Source: Achromobacter xylosoxidans A8 (GTDB lineage: Bacteria > Pseudomonadota > Gammaproteobacteria > Burkholderiales > Burkholderiaceae_B). From it: 64,000 bases of DNA. Numbering within the stretch: the stretch's first letter is position 1; every line of letters begins with the position of its first letter. The notes beneath the pieces were generated by a model, which was not told the origin of the DNA, searched no databases, and saw only the letters and a list, made by a program, of their open reading frames with translations. The stretch is taken from NCBI RefSeq assembly GCF_000165835.1, contig NC_014640.1:3844001-3908000 (forward strand), written 5' to 3'. Below are positions 44,872 through 53,816 of the stretch, in pieces. Position numbers and translations under genes: made by a program.

Positions 44872-45609
44872 ATGAACCAGAAGCAGCGCGCCGCCAATCG
44901 CCGCCGGATTCCACGCAAGGCCTGGGCCTTGGGCCTGATCATCACTGGCGCCGCGGGTTTTTATGCATGGTGGCAATCACCCCTGGGTCCCGGCCTGACC
45001 GAAGGCAAGATGCGCAAGATCCTGGTCGAGGCCACGGGGCAACCGGCATATGCGCCGGTCGGCGCCTGCGTCAACGTCGTGGGCGTGCGGCCCTTGCCCA
45101 CCGATGTCTACACCGCGTTCCTGGAAAGCCAGGACAGGATCGTGCAGGGGTTGATCAAGCATCAGCTGGTCACGGTCAAGCGCGTCAGCGCCAACGGCGA
45201 CGGCGGGCCACCGCAAGCGGACGAAGATCCCGAGGACGCGAGCAGCCGCATGGAGCTGACGGATAAAGGCCGGCCCTACTACACGGACGGCGAGGCCCGC
45301 CTCAGTTCCAAGCTGGTCTATACCGCGAAGTTCTGCGCCCCCGGCCTGCAGATCGGCAAGATCCTCACCCATACCAAGCCGCTCAAGAATCCATTCGACG
45401 ACAACCCCAACCTGGTCTCGGCGGTGAAGTTCGAATGGCGGCTGGAGCGCAGCACCGCGGACTGGGCGGCCGATCCCGCCTTCCGTCCGTACCTATCCGG
45501 CTTTGCGCCGGAGGACCAGCCGGACGAATGGCAAACTGAGTACATCATGCTGGAACGGAAAAACGGCGTGTGGGAACTGGGAGACAGGCCCTACATCATC
45601 CGTTGGTGA
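44872..45609 (+). CDS. Hypothetical membrane-anchored protein
   Basis: 245 aa, start at ATG 44872 with an 'aaggaaagg' ribosome-binding site. One N-terminal membrane segment (about 16-34, 'ALGLIITGAAGFYAWW') leads to a probably periplasmic domain with two Cys ('PVGACVNVVGV', 'TAKFCAPGLQ') and a C-terminal 'YIMLERKNGVWELGDRPYII'. No family recognised. Its 3' end overlaps the convergent propeller gene by 14 bp. Confidence 0.78.
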   Translation: MNQKQRAANRRRIPRKAWALGLIITGAAGFYAWWQSPLGPGLTEGKMRKILVEATGQPAYAPVGACVNVVGVRPLPTDVYTAFLESQDRIVQGLIKHQLVTVKRVSANGDGGPPQADEDPEDASSRMELTDKGRPYYTDGEARLSSKLVYTAKFCAPGLQIGKILTHTKPLKNPFDDNPNLVSAVKFEWRLERSTADWAADPAFRPYLSGFAPEDQPDEWQTEYIMLERKNGVWELGDRPYIIRW

Positions 45610-46261
45610 GCGCGGCGTCGTCGGACTCGGCTGGCGGACGGCGCACCGCTCTCAGCTTGCCGCTTTCGCCGCCGCCGCAGAAAAAGCAGCCGGCGCCATC
45701 CGACTCCAATCCGGATACGCCGATACCGGCCGGCATTTCCACGCTTTGCAGCACTTCGCCAGTCCGCGCATCCAGCTGCCGCAGATCACTGGCGCCATCC
45801 TCCCAGGTGCCATGCCAGAGCTGCCCGTCGACCCAGGTCACGCCGGTGACGTAGCGGTTGGATTCGATGGTGCGCAGCACCCGGCCCGTTTCAGGATCCA
45901 CCTGGTAGATCTTGCGCTGGCGGTACTCGGCCACCCACAGGCTGCCCTCGGCCCAGGCCATGCCCGAGGCGCCGCCGCCGCCCGGCGCCGGGATGCGGGT
46001 CAGCACCCGGCCGCTCTCTGGCTCCAGCTTGACGATGGTGCCATCGGAGATCTGATAGAGATGCTTGCCATCAAAGGCCGTGCCCGCGTTGGCGACCAGG
46101 TCGATGGAGGCTTGCGTGTTGCCGCTGTCGGGGTCCAGGGCGATCAGTTTTTCGCCGGTGGCGAACCACACCTGCTGGCCGTCGTAAGTCACGCCGTGCA
46201 CTGCCTGCACGCCGGGAAAGGGACCGTACTCGCGGATGATCTGGGCTTTCGTTCGTTTCAT
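45596..46261 (-). CDS. Beta-propeller-like protein (SMP-30/Vgb type)
   Basis: 221 aa from the ATG at 46261 ('MKRTKAQIIREYGPF'), chosen for its 'aagga' site. The sequence is made of repeating propeller blades: 'VTYDGQQVWFATGEKLIALD', 'TAFDGKHLYQISDGTIVKLE', 'MAWAEGSLWVAEYRQRKIYQ', 'VTWVDGQLWHGTWEDGASDL'. Cys residues cluster near the end ('GCFFCGGG'). Probably cytoplasmic, a sugar- or peptide-lactone-hydrolase-like or sensing propeller. Downstream of a helix-turn-helix regulator in the same operon. Confidence 0.78.
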   Translation of the reverse strand: MKRTKAQIIREYGPFPGVQAVHGVTYDGQQVWFATGEKLIALDPDSGNTQASIDLVANAGTAFDGKHLYQISDGTIVKLEPESGRVLTRIPAPGGGGASGMAWAEGSLWVAEYRQRKIYQVDPETGRVLRTIESNRYVTGVTWVDGQLWHGTWEDGASDLRQLDARTGEVLQSVEMPAGIGVSGLESDGAGCFFCGGGESGKLRAVRRPPAESDDAALTNG

Positions 46262-46296
46262 TTCGATGTCCTTGAACTGGAGTTCGAGCATTCATG

Positions 46297-47526
46297 CTAG
46301 TCGGCAGCCAGCGCGGCCGGGAGTAACAAGGTTGTCGTGAATCCCGGCACCGGCGGCGTCATCCAGCGGCGCGCCCGGCCCTGGCCGCAAGCCTGCACCT
46401 TGCCGGCCACCGCCAGCGCGTCCAGCGTGCGCTGCACCGTGCGCTGGCTGGCGCCCAGCGCCAGCGCCAGGGCGGAACTGGACCAGGCTTCGCCGTCGGC
46501 CAGACAGGCGAGCACGGCTCCCTGGTCCCTGTCGCCGTCGCCAGCGGGTCGTGCCAACAGCGCGACCCCTCTGCCCTCTTGCGGCTTCAGGACAAAGCCG
46601 CCGCGCGCGGCGCTGATGCCGGCCACGCCGTCCAGGGCCGCACGCAGGCGCCCGATCTCGACGCGCAGGCGCGCGCGGTGCGTCTCGTCGAAGTAGGCGG
46701 TACGGAACGCCTGCTCGATGAGCGTTTCCCTGGGCGCCGGCTGCGGCCAGGCTTCAGCCAGGACGCGGGCCAGCGCGAACAACACCGGGCGACTGGCCAG
46801 CGGGATTGCCCGGCCCTCGCTGCGCACCGCGTGGCGGCAACCGTCGACCACCAGCGTGTCGGAGGCCAGCAGCGCCTCCACTTCATCCAGCAGGATGGGC
46901 CGCTGGACGCCCTGCTCGATCAGCCGCGCCGCGGGCGTGTTCAGGAGCAAGGTCGCGTGTTCGACCTCGGCCATCAACGCGGGGATGCCGGCGACGCGGG
47001 CGGCCAGTTCCGCCTGGGTCAGCGCGGCGCGCGCCGGCCCCGTGCGCAGCCGCCGCAAGGCGACGCCGGCGGCGATCAGTTCGTGGATGGCGCGGGACGC
47101 CGGGGCCAGGGCGGCAGGGTCCAGCAAGGCCAGCGCATCCTCGGCGCGATCGAGCCGGCCTAGCAACAGCTCGCGGCGGGCCTGCAGATGCCGCGCATGC
47201 GCGGCGTTGGCCGGGTCGCCGTGGGCGTCCAGCGCGGCGCGCGCGGCCTCCAACGCCTTTTCCGGCCAGGCCAGGTCGCGCGATACCAGGGCGATCTCGG
47301 CCTCGGCCACGACGCAGCGGGCGCGGGCCAGCACGTTCTTGGGATCGAAGTTCCGCGCCGCGCTGCGCAGCAGGGTCCGGGCGCGGCGGAACTCGCCCAG
47401 TTGCGCCAGGGCGATGCCGCGCAAGGCCAGCGCGGGCGCATCGTCGCGCAGGGCCACAAGGTTCAAGGCGCCCAGCGGATTGCCGGCGGCCAGCGCGCGC
47501 GCCGCCGAGGTGATCAGAAAATCCAT
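46297..47526 (-). CDS. Regulator with winged-helix domain and C-terminal HTH
   Basis: 409 aa. The N-terminal half is helical and TPR-like ('LRGIALAQLGEFRRARTLLR'). Residues about 215-310 resemble an OmpR-type winged helix ('LASRPVLFALARVLAEAWPQ', 'RARLRVEIGRLRAALDGVAG'). The C-terminus is a separate helix-turn-helix ('SSALALALGASQRTVQRTLD', 'LAVAGKVQACGQGRARRWM'). It is followed by the propeller gene 35 bp on, its likely target or partner. Confidence 0.75.
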   Translation of the reverse strand: MDFLITSAARALAAGNPLGALNLVALRDDAPALALRGIALAQLGEFRRARTLLRSAARNFDPKNVLARARCVVAEAEIALVSRDLAWPEKALEAARAALDAHGDPANAAHARHLQARRELLLGRLDRAEDALALLDPAALAPASRAIHELIAAGVALRRLRTGPARAALTQAELAARVAGIPALMAEVEHATLLLNTPAARLIEQGVQRPILLDEVEALLASDTLVVDGCRHAVRSEGRAIPLASRPVLFALARVLAEAWPQPAPRETLIEQAFRTAYFDETHRARLRVEIGRLRAALDGVAGISAARGGFVLKPQEGRGVALLARPAGDGDRDQGAVLACLADGEAWSSSALALALGASQRTVQRTLDALAVAGKVQACGQGRARRWMTPPVPGFTTTLLLPAALAAD

Positions 47527-47577
47527 GGAAATCCCGCCACTGCCGCCGCTCCCGCAGTCCGCTTACCGGCAACTAAT

Positions 47578-48978
47578 CTACCACCTGGCGCGGCTTTGCA
47601 GCGGCGTCCCCAAGCCAGGCGCGCGGCCCGCAGGCGGGAAAGTCACCGTCAGCGCCACGCCCGCGCCGCGCAGGCCGTCGCCCAGGTCGACTGCGGCGCC
47701 ATGCTGCTGCGCAATCTGCGCCACCAGGGACAGGCCGATGCCGCTGCCACCCGCCACGCTGCCCGGGGCGCGATAGAAGCGGTCGAACACGCGCGCGCGT
47801 TCCTCCGGCGCAATGCCCGGGCCATCGTCGGCCACGCGCAGGCAGGCCCCGCCGTCTGCCGCAGGTCCGCAAGTCACCGCGATCTGGCCGCCGCTCTGCG
47901 TATAGCGCACGGCATTGTCCAGCAGGTTGCGGACCAGCACGCCCAGGGCGTCCAGCCGCCCGCGCACCACGCAGGCCTGCACGTCCAGCTGGATGCGCAG
48001 CTGCTTGCGGGTCGCGTCCGTTTCCCAGTCGCGCACCAGCATGGCGACCAGCGCATCCAGTTGGACCTGCTCGGGCTCGTCGGCGCTGGCGCTTAGCGCG
48101 TCCATGCGAGCCTGGTCCAGCAATTGTTCCGACAAGCGCGAGGTGCGCTGCGCGACCAAGCGCAATTTCTCGATGGCGGCCGGCGCATCGGCGGAGCCGG
48201 CGCTGCGGGCCACCAGTTCCGCGTGCGCGCTCAGCGCGGCCAACGGGGTGCGCAGCTCGTGCGCGGCATCCTCAAGAAAGCGGCGCTCGCGGTCCATGCC
48301 GCCCTTGACCCGCAACAGCAGCTGGTTGATCGAGCGGATGAAGGGACGCAGTTCGCCTGGCATGCCGGCCATGGGCAGCGGGGCCAGGTCGAACGGCCCG
48401 CGCCGCGCGATGGCCGCGCCGGCGCGGTCCACCTTGCGAAACGCGCGGCCGACCACCCGCCAGCTCACCACGGCCAGCAGCACGAACAGGACGGACACGA
48501 TGACCAGCCCGCGCTTCAGGCTATACAGCGACTGGGCGCGCAATTCGCTCTGCGGCCGCGCCACCTGCACCTGCACCCGCCCCTGCGCGTCGGAGACCGC
48601 GTACACGCGCCAATCCATGCCGTCGGCGGACACGTCGGCATAACCATCCTGGAAGCCGCCGCTCAGGGGGTGTTCGGGGGACTCGGGCGAGCGCAGCAGC
48701 AGCCGGCGGTCGGCCAGCGACCACAAGTGGAAACGGATCTTGTCGCCGTCGACACGGCTGGACGCGGGCGGGGTGAAACGCTCGGACGGCGCCGCGTTGC
48801 CCAACAGGCTGACCGGCAGCGACGCCAGCATCTGGCTGGCCGCGTCATGCAGCCACCGATCGCGCGCGCCGGTCTGCGAGCGCGTGGTTTCGTACTGCTG
48901 GAAGGCGAACACCGCGATCCAGGACAGGGTCATCGTCAACAGCAGCGTCAGCGTCAGTTGCTTGCGCAGCGTCTTCAT
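47578..48978 (-). CDS. Sensor histidine kinase (QseC/PmrB-like)
   Basis: 466 aa. Membrane segment at about 7-26, periplasmic sensor 27-155, second membrane segment at about 157-175, then the phosphoacceptor H-box 'FLEDAAHELRTPLAAL' (His240) and an ATPase domain ('RNLLDNAVRYTQSG', 'DDGPGIAPEERARVFDRFYR', 'GIGLSLVAQIA'). Translation is coupled to the response regulator by a 4-bp overlap. Confidence 0.95.
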   Translation of the reverse strand: MKTLRKQLTLTLLLTMTLSWIAVFAFQQYETTRSQTGARDRWLHDAASQMLASLPVSLLGNAAPSERFTPPASSRVDGDKIRFHLWSLADRRLLLRSPESPEHPLSGGFQDGYADVSADGMDWRVYAVSDAQGRVQVQVARPQSELRAQSLYSLKRGLVIVSVLFVLLAVVSWRVVGRAFRKVDRAGAAIARRGPFDLAPLPMAGMPGELRPFIRSINQLLLRVKGGMDRERRFLEDAAHELRTPLAALSAHAELVARSAGSADAPAAIEKLRLVAQRTSRLSEQLLDQARMDALSASADEPEQVQLDALVAMLVRDWETDATRKQLRIQLDVQACVVRGRLDALGVLVRNLLDNAVRYTQSGGQIAVTCGPAADGGACLRVADDGPGIAPEERARVFDRFYRAPGSVAGGSGIGLSLVAQIAQQHGAAVDLGDGLRGAGVALTVTFPPAGRAPGLGTPLQSRARW

Positions 48979-49637
48979 TCGGCCGCCTCGATGCGATAGC
49001 CCAGTCCATGGACGGTGAGGATCAGCTTGTCGCCCAGCTTGCGGCGCAACTGATGGATATAGACCGCCACCGTATTGCTTTCGATGGCGCCGCTGTCGCC
49101 ATAGACGGCAGCCTCCAGCTGTTCGCGGCTGACGGTGTGGCCGATGCGTTCCATGAGCGCCAGCAGCGTGCGGTACTCATGCGCGCTGAGGCTGACCTCG
49201 ACGCCGTCGCGCGTCACCGCCCTCTTGGCCGGCTCCAGCACCACGTCGCGGCAGCGCAGCGCCGACACCACGGCGTTGCTGCTGCGCCGGACCACGGCGC
49301 GCAGCCGGGCCAGCAGCTCGTCCAGCTGGAATGGCTTGACGATGTAGTCGTCGGCGCCGGCATCCAGGCCCTGTATCCGTTCGCTCAGCCGGTCGCGCGC
49401 GGTCAGGATCAGGACCGGCGTGGCGTCGTAGCGCGCGCGCAGGTGCTTCAGGACCGCCAGCCCGCTGCCGTCGGGCAGGCCCAGGTCCAGCAGCACGGCA
49501 TGAAAGCCGTGCTCCACCAGGGCCAGCCGCGCCTGCGCGACATCGCGCACCCATTGCACGTCGGCGCCAGACTGCGCCAGGCTGGTGTGCACGGCGTCGC
49601 CCAACATGGCGTCGTCTTCAACTAGCAGGACACGCAA
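48975..49637 (-). CDS. OmpR-family response regulator (QseB/PmrA-like)
   Basis: 220 aa. Receiver domain 1-115 with acidic pocket 'EDD' (7-9) and phosphoacceptor Asp51 ('LLDLGLPDG'); C-terminal winged helix 125-218 ('SAHEYRTLLALMERIGHTVS', 'AVYIHQLRRKLGDKLILTVH'). Upstream lies a CTTAAT-N5-CTTAAC element on its coding strand, of the form bound by this response-regulator group. Confidence 0.95.
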   Translation of the reverse strand: MRVLLVEDDAMLGDAVHTSLAQSGADVQWVRDVAQARLALVEHGFHAVLLDLGLPDGSGLAVLKHLRARYDATPVLILTARDRLSERIQGLDAGADDYIVKPFQLDELLARLRAVVRRSSNAVVSALRCRDVVLEPAKRAVTRDGVEVSLSAHEYRTLLALMERIGHTVSREQLEAAVYGDSGAIESNTVAVYIHQLRRKLGDKLILTVHGLGYRIEAAE

Positions 49638-49682
49638 GAAATCTCCAGGACCATCAACGATGCCGCAGCATGCCGGCTGCGG

Positions 49683-49699
49683 GTTAAGAACTTATTAAG
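49683..49699 (-). promoter_or_regulatory. Candidate PmrA/QseB-type box
   Basis: On the minus strand: 'cttaat', five bases, 'cttaac', a direct repeat of 11-bp period. It matches the known PmrA/QseB form CTTAAT-N5-CTTAAT at 11 of 12 positions and lies 46 bp before the response-regulator start, so autoregulation is inferred. Confidence 0.6.
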
Positions 49700-49997
49700 A
49701 ATCCATGCCGCGCGCGCCCATCTGGCTGCGGGCGGCCAGCTGCGGGCGGCGAGCTGCGGGCGGCCATGGACTTGAGCGCAGCATTTTAATTCGGCACCTT
49801 GACTGTACTTGTATATACGAGTTAAATAAAACCCGCCGATACCCGCAACCCCGGAACGCGCCATGAGCGCCGCCCGCCGCACAGCACCTGGGCAACACCC
49901 CCCTGCCTTCGAGTACGTGCCTGCAGTCGGCCCGGATACGCCCCATCTCACGCTCTAGTCCCTCTTCTCCCCCCTTTCCTCCGCTCGAGGAGTAGTG
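49700..49997. other. Regulatory gap with a 14-bp triple repeat
   Basis: About 300 bp without a clear gene. It holds three tandem 'gctgcgggcggc' units of 14-bp spacing (49725-49764), the promoter candidate listed below, and a 31-codon open frame (49863-49958) with a weak ribosome-binding site that I do not call as a gene. Confidence 0.45.
49799..49827 (+). promoter_or_regulatory. Candidate promoter of the lyase cluster
   Basis: 'ttgact' (49799-49804), 17-base spacer, 'ttaaat' (49822-49827). The spacer holds the near-palindrome 'cttgtatatacgag', a possible operator. The leader before the lyase gene would be about 165 bases. Confidence 0.55.
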
Positions 49998-51764
49998 ATG
50001 CGTCATCTTCCAGTCGTTGAAGTTTGCGTTTCGAGAAGTTTTTCACCCAGGTTCGCGGGTCCGCTGTTGCTGGCCCTTGCCTTGTCGGCAGCGTTGCAAG
50101 CCGCCCCGGCCTGGTCCGCCACGCCCGCCATGCCGGCCGCCGCCGGCGACACGCGCGCCGCCGCCCGGCAAGCGCCCTTGACGCTGGACGGCCGCTCGCT
50201 CACTGCCGCTGACGTGGTCGCCGTCGCGCGCGGCGGCCGGCCCGTGGCGGCCACCGAGGCCGCGTGGCAGCGCGTCGCCCGGTCGCACGATCTGCTGCTG
50301 GAATACGGCCGCCTGGGACAGCCCGTGTACGGCCTGAATCGCGGCGTGGGCCAGAACAAGGACCAGACCATCTTCTCGGGCGACACACTGTCGGACGAGG
50401 CCCGGGCATTGTCCGCGGCCTTCAACCACCGCATGCTGCTGTCGCACACCGTGGCCTACGGCGAGCCGGCGGCAGCGGACACGGTGCGAGCCGCCATGCT
50501 GATAAGGCTGAACACGGCGCTGGCCGGCGGTACCGGCATGAGCCCGCCCCTGGTTCGCCAATACGCCGATTTTCTCAACCAGGGTTTGACGCCGGTAGTG
50601 CTGGGCCAAGGCTCCGTGGGCCAGGCCGACATCACCATCCTGCCCCAGATCGGCCTGGCCATGATGGGCGAAGGCATGGTCGAGATCGGCGGCAAGCTCC
50701 TGCCGGCGGCCGAGGCCATGCGCCAGGCGGGCCTGGCGCCAGTACAGCCTTATGCCAAGGACTCTCTGTCCCTGCTGAGCTCCAACGCCTATGGCGCGGC
50801 CCTGGCCATCCTCGCGGCGCACGACGCCAGCCGGGTGCTGGACCGCGCCGATGAGGTGGCGGCCCTGTCGCTCGAAGGCCTGAACGGCAACATCGCGCCC
50901 TTGCTGCCCGCCACCCAGGGCCAGCGTCCCTATCCGGCCCAGCAGCAGGTGGCCCGTCGCATCCTGTCGCTGCTCGAAGGCAGCGCGCTCTGGCAAACGG
51001 ACGAGCAGCGGCCCCTGCAGGATCCCCTGAGCTTCCGTACCGTGAGCCAGGTGCATGGCGCCGCACGCGAAGCGCTGCGCCAACTGGACGCGCAGTTGCT
51101 GGTGCAGATCAACAGCTCGGATGACAACCCGACCGTGGCGCTGGATGTGTCGCCGCCGGCCGGCGCCACGCCGCAGGAAACCCGCTATTACGTGACTCAA
51201 GGCAAGCTGCGCGGCGCCGTGTTGCCCAGCGCCGGATTCGACCCCACCGCCTGGGTGGTGCCGCTGCAGTCGGTAGGCGTGGCGCTTTCGCAGGTGGCCC
51301 AGTCGTCGGCGCAGCGCGTACTGCGCATGGGCGACCCCGCCTTCACCAAGCTGCCGCGCTTTCTGTCGCCCAATGACACGACCCTGGCCTACACCACGAT
51401 CCAGAAGCCCGTGTCGCTATTGGCCACCGAGATCCGGACGCTGTCGCAGCCCGTCTCGTCCGACGCGCTGGCGGTCGCGGGCAATATCGAAGACGTGGCC
51501 ACCAATGGCCCGCTCGCCGCGCAACGCGTGGGGCAGCAGACCGGACGGCTGCGCACCCTGCTGGGCATAGAGCTGATCCATGCGGCGCAGGCCGTGGACC
51601 TGCGCACGCGCGCCGACCCCCGGCGTCCGCTGGGCAAGGGAACCGGCGCGGTGCTGGCGGCCTTTCGGGTGGAAGTGCCGTTTCTTTCGCAAGACAGAAG
51701 ACTTGCCGACGACATTGCGCGCGCCGACCGGTTTCTGGACCAGGCGCGCGACGCCGCGCTGTAG
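49998..51764 (+). CDS. Secreted aromatic amino acid lyase-like protein lacking the MIO triad
   Basis: 588 aa, start at ATG 49998 with 'gaggag' five bases upstream. Residues about 1-40 form a signal peptide ('PLLLALALSAALQAAPAWSA'), so the product is periplasmic. It matches the histidine/phenylalanine ammonia-lyase family throughout: 'VYGLNRGVGQNKDQ' (Tyr111 at the catalytic Tyr), 'QINSSDDNP', and 'GNIEDVATNG'. But the Ala-Ser-Gly that forms the MIO cofactor in 'GSVGASGDLAPL' is replaced: the sequence reads 'GSVGQADITILP' (Q209-A210-D211), one residue shorter. A normal ammonia-lyase reaction is therefore unlikely. First gene of a five-gene cluster. Confidence 0.9.
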   Translation: MRHLPVVEVCVSRSFSPRFAGPLLLALALSAALQAAPAWSATPAMPAAAGDTRAAARQAPLTLDGRSLTAADVVAVARGGRPVAATEAAWQRVARSHDLLLEYGRLGQPVYGLNRGVGQNKDQTIFSGDTLSDEARALSAAFNHRMLLSHTVAYGEPAAADTVRAAMLIRLNTALAGGTGMSPPLVRQYADFLNQGLTPVVLGQGSVGQADITILPQIGLAMMGEGMVEIGGKLLPAAEAMRQAGLAPVQPYAKDSLSLLSSNAYGAALAILAAHDASRVLDRADEVAALSLEGLNGNIAPLLPATQGQRPYPAQQQVARRILSLLEGSALWQTDEQRPLQDPLSFRTVSQVHGAAREALRQLDAQLLVQINSSDDNPTVALDVSPPAGATPQETRYYVTQGKLRGAVLPSAGFDPTAWVVPLQSVGVALSQVAQSSAQRVLRMGDPAFTKLPRFLSPNDTTLAYTTIQKPVSLLATEIRTLSQPVSSDALAVAGNIEDVATNGPLAAQRVGQQTGRLRTLLGIELIHAAQAVDLRTRADPRRPLGKGTGAVLAAFRVEVPFLSQDRRLADDIARADRFLDQARDAAL

Positions 51765-51804
51765 ACGCCGCGCCGCCGCCTGACCAACAACAAGGGGAAT
51801 GAAC

Positions 51805-52788
51805 ATGAACAAGTATCTCGCGCTGTGCCTGAGCGGCACGCTTCTGGCCGCCACGCTGTCCGCGCCCGCGGCTGCCGCCGAAGGCAAGTATCCCGATCGG
51901 CCCGTCACCATCGTCGTGCCGTTCGGCGCGGGCGGCATCGCCGACGCGTTGCCCCGCATCGTGGGCCAGGAGCTCAACGGCAAATGGGGCGTGCCGGTCA
52001 TCATCGAAAACAAGGTCGGCGCCTCCGGCAATATCGGCATGGACTTCGTCGCCCGTGCCAATCCGGACGGCTACACGCTGGCCCTGGCGCCGGCTGGCAA
52101 CCTGACCGTCAACCCGCTGCTCTATACCAAGCTGCCCTTCAACACGGCCCGCGACTTCGCGCCGGTGACCATGCTGGCCACTTCGCCCAATGTGCTGGTG
52201 GTCAACGACAAGGTGCCGGTCAAGACCTTCACCGAACTGGTGGCCTATGCGCGCCAGCATCCGGACAAGCTCAACTATTCCTCGCCCGGTCCTGGCAGCG
52301 GCGCCCACCTGGCGGGCGAACTGCTCAACCAGTCGGCCGGCATCGTCACGCGCCACATTCCGTACAACGCCATGGCTGCCGCCGTCAACGATGTGGTGGC
52401 GGGCAATGTGGACATGATGTTCGCCGGTGTCTCGACCGTGCTGCCGTTTATCCAGTCCGGCAAGCTGCGCGCGCTGGCGGTCGCCGGTCCGCAACGCCTG
52501 CCGCAATTGAAGGACGTGCCCACGGTGGCCGAAAGCGGCTATCCGGGCTTCGACGTGACCTCCTGGTACGGCATCGTCGCGCCGGCCAAGGTGCCGCCCG
52601 CGATCCTTGACCAGTTGCAGGCCGACATTGCCGCCGTGCTGCAGAAGGAGTCCGTGCGCCAGAAGTTCGCCGGCCTGGGCGTGGAGCCCGCCGGCTCGAA
52701 CCGCGCGGATTTCACCCAAACGATCCAGCAGGAAACCGATAAATGGGCGGCCATCGTCAAGCAGGCCGGCATTCAACCGATCCAATAA
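51805..52788 (+). CDS. Bug-family (TctC-like) solute-binding protein
   Basis: 327 aa from ATG 51805, which has the better distance to the 'aagggg' site; ATG 51799 is too close. Signal peptide 1-22 ('LAATLSAPAAAAEG'), then the Bug motifs 'TIVVPFGAGGIADALPRIVG', 'ENKVGASGNIGMDFVARANP' and 'RHIPYNAMAAAVNDVVAGNV'. No TctA/TctB genes adjacent. Follows the secreted lyase-like gene by 40 bp, so both probably work on the same ligand in the periplasm. Confidence 0.93.
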   Translation: MNKYLALCLSGTLLAATLSAPAAAAEGKYPDRPVTIVVPFGAGGIADALPRIVGQELNGKWGVPVIIENKVGASGNIGMDFVARANPDGYTLALAPAGNLTVNPLLYTKLPFNTARDFAPVTMLATSPNVLVVNDKVPVKTFTELVAYARQHPDKLNYSSPGPGSGAHLAGELLNQSAGIVTRHIPYNAMAAAVNDVVAGNVDMMFAGVSTVLPFIQSGKLRALAVAGPQRLPQLKDVPTVAESGYPGFDVTSWYGIVAPAKVPPAILDQLQADIAAVLQKESVRQKFAGLGVEPAGSNRADFTQTIQQETDKWAAIVKQAGIQPIQ

Positions 52789-52801
52789 CCGAGGAGACAT
52801 C

Positions 52802-53806
52802 ATGCAATCCATAGACATCACCTACCTGAACGGCCCCGACGTGCGTGCGCTGGAGCTGACCGACGCGGAAATCCTGGCCGCCGTGCAAAGCGCGCTGGAC
52901 GCCCAGGGGCGAGGCAAGACCGTCATCGAACCGCGCATGCACCTGGTGCCGGAGTCTTCCGCCAAGGGGCACTTCAATGTGCTGCGCGGCTATATTGAGC
53001 CGCTGCACGTGGCAGGCGTGAAAGTGGTCAGCGACTTCGTCGACAACTACAAGGTCGGCCTGCCTTCGGAAATGGCCCTGCTCAACCTGTTCGATCCGGT
53101 CAATGGCAAGCCGCTGGCCGTGGTCGACGCGACCGCCATCACCGACATGCGCACCGGCGCGGTCACGGCGCTGGGCGCCAAATATCTGGCGCGCAAGAAC
53201 AGCAAAGTGCTGGGCCATATCGGTTCGCGCGGCACCTCTTACTGGAACGTGCGCCTGCTCGACAGCCTCTACGACTTCGACGAGATCCGCGTGCATTCGC
53301 GCCGTCCGGAAAGCCAGCAGGCCTTCGGCGAGCGCCTGTCGCGCGACCTGGGCAAGCCGGTAAAGGTCGTCAATAATTGGGAATCCTGCGTGCGTGGCGC
53401 CGACATCGTGGTCGAAGCCTCGCGCCTGCCCGAACCCACGCCTTTGCTCAAGACCGAGTGGATCAAGCCCGGCGCCCTGGTCATGCCCTATGGCACCATG
53501 AGCGCGGTGGAGCTGAGCCTGACCGACATCATGAGCAAGGTGGTGGTCGATGACTGGGGCCAATGCCGCAAGGGCCTGCCCTACGGCGCGCTGCGCGCCC
53601 ACGTCGACAGTGACCGCATCACCGAGGAAAACCTGCACGCCGAACTGGGCCAGATCGTGGCGGGCCTGAAGCCGGGCCGCGAGCGCGATGACGAGACCAT
53701 CCTGTTCTGGCACCGTGGCCTGTCCACTACCGACATCGCGCTGGGCCATGCCATGCTGGAGAAGGCCCGCAAGATGGGCCTGGGCCAGACCTTGAAATTT
53801 GCCTAG
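52802..53806 (+). CDS. Ornithine cyclodeaminase/mu-crystallin family protein
   Basis: 334 aa, cytoplasmic. The family pattern is 'YLNGPDVRALELTDAEILAA', 'VVDATAITDMRTGAVTALGA' and the Rossmann glycine loop 'LGHIGSRGTSYWNVRLLDSL'. Members act as NAD(P)-dependent amino-acid/imine dehydrogenases or cyclodeaminases. The usual glycine-rich G-x-G-x-x-A is replaced by G-S-R-G-T-S. Starts 13 bp after the Bug gene. Substrate unknown. Confidence 0.88.
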   Translation: MQSIDITYLNGPDVRALELTDAEILAAVQSALDAQGRGKTVIEPRMHLVPESSAKGHFNVLRGYIEPLHVAGVKVVSDFVDNYKVGLPSEMALLNLFDPVNGKPLAVVDATAITDMRTGAVTALGAKYLARKNSKVLGHIGSRGTSYWNVRLLDSLYDFDEIRVHSRRPESQQAFGERLSRDLGKPVKVVNNWESCVRGADIVVEASRLPEPTPLLKTEWIKPGALVMPYGTMSAVELSLTDIMSKVVVDDWGQCRKGLPYGALRAHVDSDRITEENLHAELGQIVAGLKPGRERDDETILFWHRGLSTTDIALGHAMLEKARKMGLGQTLKFA

Positions 53807-53816
53807 GCGAAGCGCC

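Noticed and set aside
49863..49958. 31-codon open frame in the leader of the lyase gene
   Set aside because: Weak ribosome-binding site and no residue bias of an attenuator (no run of one amino acid). Kept only as a remark.
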